Shown piece after piece: positions 60,153-64,000 of a stretch of DNA of 64,000 nucleotides (position 1 is the first letter of the stretch; each line of letters starts with the position of its first letter). Made by a program: the position numbers and the translations under genes. The DNA comes from Ophiosphaerella korrae (taxonomy: Eukaryota; Ascomycota; Dothideomycetes; Pleosporales; Phaeosphaeriaceae). The stretch is from the NCBI GenBank assembly GCA_028456385.1, contig JALNQF010000105.1, forward strand, positions 98,134-162,133, in the 5' to 3' direction. Under the pieces are notes generated by a model that made no database searches, had not been told where the DNA came from, and was given only the letters and a program-made list of their open reading frames with translations.

Positions 60153-61612
60153 ATGCATGCCCTAACCCCAACAGCCACTGCCTTCATCCTCCTCTTGACC
60201 AACCAGGTCTCAGCCACCGTTGGCGTCCTTGATATCGCGGACTTCCTCCAACCAAATCTTGAAAAAGGCATCTTCGCGAAGACGAAACCAGCTCGCCCAT
60301 ACGCGCCATGGACACATAAACCCTACTGCACAGTATCGACATCGCTTGCCTCACTTGGTCAGAAGTACTGCGTCTATACATCCAACGTGACCGGCCCTTA
60401 TGGCCTCAGCCTAATTTCTACACCTGCACATGCCCGTCTCGCAACAAAGCACCTCAACGAAATTCCCTTATCTAGCTTCTTTACCTCAGACGAAGCCGAG
60501 AAACTGTACTCCAATCCTTCACCATGGAAAATTGTTGATATCCACGGCAAAGACAAAGGCGTGATTGCAACGCGCAGAATCGCCAAGTACGAAACATTCA
60601 TGATTGACCAAGCCGCCGTGGTTGTAGACATGGCCTTCTCCGACGCCGTGTCGCAAACGGAAGAAGATGCTTTGTTGAAAGTGGCTGTGGACAGGCTATT
60701 CGTGCCAGGACTGATCCGAGGAATGAGTTCAAGCCATGCAAAAAGCGGAGAAGCAAGTTTGGAATCCGACATCATGAAAACGAATGGATTCGGAAGTACA
60801 GTCGCGGGTGTATCGACCAAGACTTTGTTTCCCGTTATATCAGTATGTCTCTAAACATTGCAGACTATTTTTTTTTAGAGTTGACCGCGGCACAGCGAAT
60901 CAACCACGCATGCAATCCCAACTCCTTCGTCATGTTTTCGCGCGCGGGTGTGAGTATGGCGATTAAGGCGCACAGAGACATAGAAGAGGGTGAAGAGATC
61001 AGTATTTCATGTCTGTCAAACAACCCATCCACCTCATGACCCATCTCACTTCAAAGTAGATCTCCTTCTCGGCCTTCCCTCGTCCAAACGCGCCCATGCG
61101 TTGACACGTTGGGGCTTCAAGTGTTCGTGTTCGTTGTGCTTGTTGCCTGCGCGCGAGCGTCAGGCAAGTGACTTACGCCGCGTAATGATTGAGCAAGCGG
61201 AGAAGAAGATTGTAGAGTCATCTCAGGCATGATCTCTTTTGTAACTTTTTCATCGCGCATTGAATTAACGGGTAGTAGACGTACAAACTCGATGAAGCTA
61301 TTGCTCTCGCACATGAGTCTGTCGACCTCATCGACGAGGACCTACCGTCTTTGTTGACGGATGAGTATGTTGCGTTCTTCATGGGTAATTTCATGACTAA
61401 TGTACGTCAGGTATGCCATGTTGACTATGTTATACCTGGAGAAAGGCGAGCGCGCGAAAGCGACAAAGTATGGACGTATGGCATGGACGTTGTTAGCGAA
61501 GCTGGGATACTTGGGCGTCGGCGATGATGAGCCAGAATTCAGTCTCGAGCGGCTGCTAGAAAACATCGGTGGCTTAGGAGGGACAGGAAAAGGATGGAGG
61601 AAGAAAGCATGA
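60153..61612 (+). CDS. SET-domain protein with an N-terminal signal-like segment
   Basis: Five exons: 60153-60842, 60896-61010, 61057-61211 (or 61226), 61279-61364 and 61411-61612; about 415-420 residues. The hydrophobic start (TATAFILLLTNQVSATV) looks like a secretion signal or anchor, as in a group of fungal SET proteins. The SET domain begins at WKIVDIHGKDKGVIATRRIA; the substrate-pocket motif RINHACNPN lies at residues 231-239, just after intron 1, and EEGEEISIS follows. A post-SET type cluster WGFKCSCSLC comes next. Intron 3 is uncertain: either GT at 61212 or a GC-AG intron starting at 61227; both keep phase. Predicted activity: lysine methyltransferase, target unknown. Confidence 0.75.
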
Positions 61613-61661
61613 ACGAGGGGGTAAAGTATTTCAGCCCACATGGCTTGCTACCAACATCTAT

Positions 61662-62735
61662 TCACTCATTCATCTCACCCACACACTTCGCACACGCACA
61701 TCCAAACCCCCAATTCTTCATCAATATAGCCCTCCGACTTTCGCGATCTAACGCCCGTTCCTCCCCGCTCAAATACGTAATCACCAGCTCCTCCCCAGCA
61801 GCTACATCCCTGTCTGCACTAAACACCCATTCCCTCCCCTCACGCCTCTTCGCCACGTTCGGCGCACATGAGTGGTTAAAATAGCTCGCCCCCGGCCAAC
61901 ACCCGTACCCGAAGAACTCGGACCCCCCGTCGTCCAGCGAGCGTATCCCAAACGCATTATGACTATCGCGCGACGACAACGTGTACACCATCTCACACGT
62001 CACAAGCGGGAGCAGTGCCTCCGGCAGCACAGCCAGCAGCTGCAGATACGCCCGCGTATACGCCCCCAGATCCTCCGCGCTCACATACGGCGTCTCGTCC
62101 TCGGCCAGCGCCACAAACTCCCCCCACAGCCCCGGCGACCCGTGCCGCCACACCACCCCGCTCAGCACAAACCCCAGCGCATCCACGCTCACCCGCGCCC
62201 GCAGCGCCGCCCCCACCGCCCGCTGCTGCGCCCTCGTCGCCCGCTCCGCGCCCCGCGCCCCGCGAATCAGCCCAGCCTCCGCCTCGACATCCGCCCACGC
62301 ACCACGCACCGCGGAAGCACCAGGCCGCTCCGCGTCCGCATCGCTCATCCCGTCGTCCTCGGCCGCCCGCCCCCGCACAAGATTCTCCACCGCGCTCCAC
62401 GCCGCCACGCCATCGGCGCCAACGTCCCGCTGCCACGCGGCGTGGCAGGATGCGCGGCAGAACGCAAACCCGACGGCGGGATCCCGCACGGGTAGCGTGC
62501 GCCCGCGGTCGTATGCGAAGCATTGGCCGCAGACTTCGCGGCGGAAGGGGCGCAGGATGAGGGTTGTTGCGGGGGAGGAGATGCGGAGGAGGGGCGTGTG
62601 GGCGGGGATGGGTTGTGTGGCGAAGAGGGCGCGGCCTGTGGTTGGGGTGGGGTGGAGGGTTAGGAGGGGGGATGAGGGGGCGCCGGGTGGGTGTTGGGGG
62701 GAGGGTTGGCTGGAGGAGGAGGAGGAGGTGGACAT
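61662..62735 (-). CDS. SET-domain protein of SMYD/SET6 type
   Basis: A single exon of 357 residues. A Ser/Pro-rich start is followed by the N-terminal SET segment (GRALFATQPIPAHTPLLRIS), a zinc-binding insertion with Cys residues (REVCGQCFAYDRGRTL, then FCRASCHAAW) in the place of the MYND finger, a long variable Ala/Glu/Arg-rich stretch, the pocket motif NHSCAPN at residues 287-293, GEELVITYL, and a post-SET NWGFGCACAKC. It lies tail to tail with the other SET gene, 49 bases between stop codons, so their transcripts probably overlap. The coding sequence is very GC-rich, which produces long shadow frames on the other strand. Confidence 0.87.
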   Translation of the reverse strand: MSTSSSSSSQPSPQHPPGAPSSPLLTLHPTPTTGRALFATQPIPAHTPLLRISSPATTLILRPFRREVCGQCFAYDRGRTLPVRDPAVGFAFCRASCHAAWQRDVGADGVAAWSAVENLVRGRAAEDDGMSDADAERPGASAVRGAWADVEAEAGLIRGARGAERATRAQQRAVGAALRARVSVDALGFVLSGVVWRHGSPGLWGEFVALAEDETPYVSAEDLGAYTRAYLQLLAVLPEALLPLVTCEMVYTLSSRDSHNAFGIRSLDDGGSEFFGYGCWPGASYFNHSCAPNVAKRREGREWVFSADRDVAAGEELVITYLSGEERALDRESRRAILMKNWGFGCACAKCVGEMNE

Positions 62736-63469
62736 GGCTGGGTGGGAATCGTGGTGGACGAGATGGTTTGGAAGAATGTGTGTGGACGGGGGCGTGAACT
62801 ATGCAAAATCAATTAGGTCCTGGTGACTGCTGTTAACCAAGAAAGCAGCTCGGCGGTCGAGGTAGTGGTGGTCACTTTCGTATGTCATGTATACATGAGC
62901 CAGACATGGTGAAGGATCGGATAAAAGACATGGTGGAGGGCTACGTGGTGTGTGTAAGAGGCAGCGGTTGTAGCGTGTGAAAAAAAAAAAAAAAAAAAAA
63001 AAAAGCGAGTGGTGATTATAGGAGGGGAGGAGTGTGGCCTGTAGGCAGGGATCAGGGAGGTAACTAAGAGATAAGGTTAGCGTTGGTTCGAGATAAGCGA
63101 GCCACTAGAGATCAAAGGGGTCTCCGAGCACGATGGGTAAGGGAGTGCGAATCTAGCATGGAGATTTCTTAGGTCAATAGGGTCTCGATTACCAAACCAT
63201 CGTTCGTCAGGGTTCAGCGAGTATCACCCCAGGAACCATGTTTGTGATATCATCGCCCCCGCATCTGCAGGGATCGGATTGAGCTTCGGGCCCACATACT
63301 CCGCAGATGCCGATAGCATCGGCAATATATTTTGCTTCACTCGCAAGGGGAAACCTCCAATTGATATACCTTGGAAGAGTTGCATGTTGAGGGGGTAGGT
63401 GGCCTTGTGTTAGGTAGCACGACCGCTGCCCCAGCACCAATTAATTCGACTGACACTATATAGAAGCAG
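62736..63469. other. Divergent promoter region
   Basis: Lies between the minus-strand SET gene and the plus-strand lactonase-like gene. It contains a 25-base A run at 62980-63004. No gene recognised. Confidence 0.45.
62980..63004. repeat. Homopolymer A run (25 bases)
   Basis: Uninterrupted A tract in the promoter region. Confidence 0.9.
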
Positions 63470-63924
63470 ATGAACATCCAGGAACCTTTCGTCTGGAAGA
63501 CATTTGTTGTCACCATTGTTGCCATCATCATGTTGTCGTCCATCATACCAATTGATCTGACTGCATTTGCAACAGACCCGTCATACCTCAGCAACTTTGT
63601 GCCGACCAATGTTTCCAACCCAAGCACCATCAAGCTGCTATCCTACCACCCCGATTTTGTCAACGTCATCGGCGCCAACGCAACAGCACGGCAATTACAC
63701 AATATCCCATGGCAGCCATTCCACGAAGCCGGCATCTACCACAAAGCCACCAACAAACTCTACGTAACCAGTAACTACGCCGGCGACCTCAACAACCCCA
63801 TCAACGTAACCATCATCGACCTCGCCCCCTCTGCAAACTACTCCTTCACCACTACCCGCTACGCCTCACTCGCCGAACCCAACGGCGGAACATCCTACTA
63901 CCCACCGGGCTCTAACTCCAACTC

Positions 63925-64000
<76 letters not shown>
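63470..64000 (+). CDS. SMP-30/gluconolactonase-like protein, N-terminal part
   Basis: The ATG at 63470 opens a frame that continues to the window end. Residues 9-30 (WKTFVVTIVAIIMLSSIIPI) form a signal peptide or membrane anchor. The following NIPWQPFHEAGIYHKATNKL and YVTSNYAGDLNNPINVTII match the start of fungal SMP-30/gluconolactonase/LRE-like beta-propellers, which act as secreted lactonases. Several N-glycosylation sequons (NVS, NAT, NYS) fit secretion. The frame then enters a Ser/Pro codon repeat (TCC)n and a pure C run, where the sequence ceases to be informative. Confidence 0.75.
63948..64000. repeat. Homopolymer C run (53 bases) at the window end
   Basis: Follows a (TCC)n tract. It is probably an assembly or read-end artefact rather than real coding sequence. 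Confidence 0.8.

Noticed and set aside
61872..62826. Several long plus-strand frames over the SET6-type gene
   Set aside because: Arg/Pro/Ala-rich translations that mirror the GC-rich minus-strand SET gene.
1..64000. tRNA, rRNA, CRISPR arrays or bacterial-type operons
   Set aside because: None seen by eye; gene structure and introns are those of a fungus.

Overview
The window reads as nuclear DNA of a filamentous ascomycete (Pezizomycotina; a dothideomycete is my best guess, not proven). The grounds are short GT-AG introns of 46-185 bases with CTAAC/CTGAC-like branch sites, HET and NACHT-ankyrin allorecognition genes, a Zn2Cys6 regulator, a Nep1-like protein, a giant DUF6606/DUF3638/DUF3645 gene, and two AT-rich islands that carry the signature of repeat-induced point mutation (RIP): CpA/TpG almost absent, TAG/CTA everywhere, and CAG and TGG codons turned into stops inside recognisable transposon reading frames.

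Layout. 1-1003: the 3' part of a HET-domain gene with a frameshift. 1955-7272: RIP island 1, holding a Fot1/pogo-type element, a foldback-like block whose two ends are both pogo 3' ends, and a Tc1-type (DD34E) transposase. 7543-8367: a second, little-mutated pogo transposase tail. 9751-10728: an NmrA/isoflavone-reductase-like oxidoreductase. 11483-12444: an intact three-exon gene for a small alanine-rich six-cysteine protein, tail to tail with a RIP-destroyed Copia element (island 2, about 12518-17130). 17131-18736: a NACHT-ankyrin gene that lost its 5' end at the edge of island 2. 19479-28002: metallophosphoesterase, Nep1-like protein, DUF1593 nucleoside-hydrolase-like protein and a Zn2Cys6 regulator. 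28640-38005: an uncharacterised 989-residue gene, a HET pseudogene, and a decayed second copy of the first gene in which an RSC7/Swp82 domain now sits behind the duplicated promoter and first exon. 40713-50757: a 3,122-residue DUF6606/DUF3638/DUF3645 protein. 51411-53660: an AAA ATPase. 54398-59578: a homoserine kinase fused to AIR synthase, then adenine phosphoribosyltransferase and a mitochondrial RidA-type imine deaminase. 60153-62735: two convergent SET-domain genes. 63470-end: the start of an SMP-30/gluconolactonase-like secreted or membrane protein that runs into a 53-base C homopolymer, probably a sequence end.

How the genes may work together. The left and middle parts are a graveyard of allorecognition genes (two HET genes and one NACHT-ANK gene, all broken) among RIP-killed transposons. 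The right part is gene-dense housekeeping DNA. Within it, homoserine kinase (threonine synthesis), AIR synthase (purine synthesis), APRT (purine salvage) and RidA (destroys the reactive enamine made by threonine dehydratase, which can otherwise feed phosphoribosylamine formation) lie within 5.2 kb. This suggests a threonine/purine metabolic neighbourhood, with the homoserine kinase-AIR synthase fusion as its most unusual member.

The observations I would follow first are that fusion, the chimeric RSC7 gene, and the intact spliced gene lying antisense to the Copia element. All exon borders were inferred by eye from splice signals, phase and family similarity; no alignment or database search was run.
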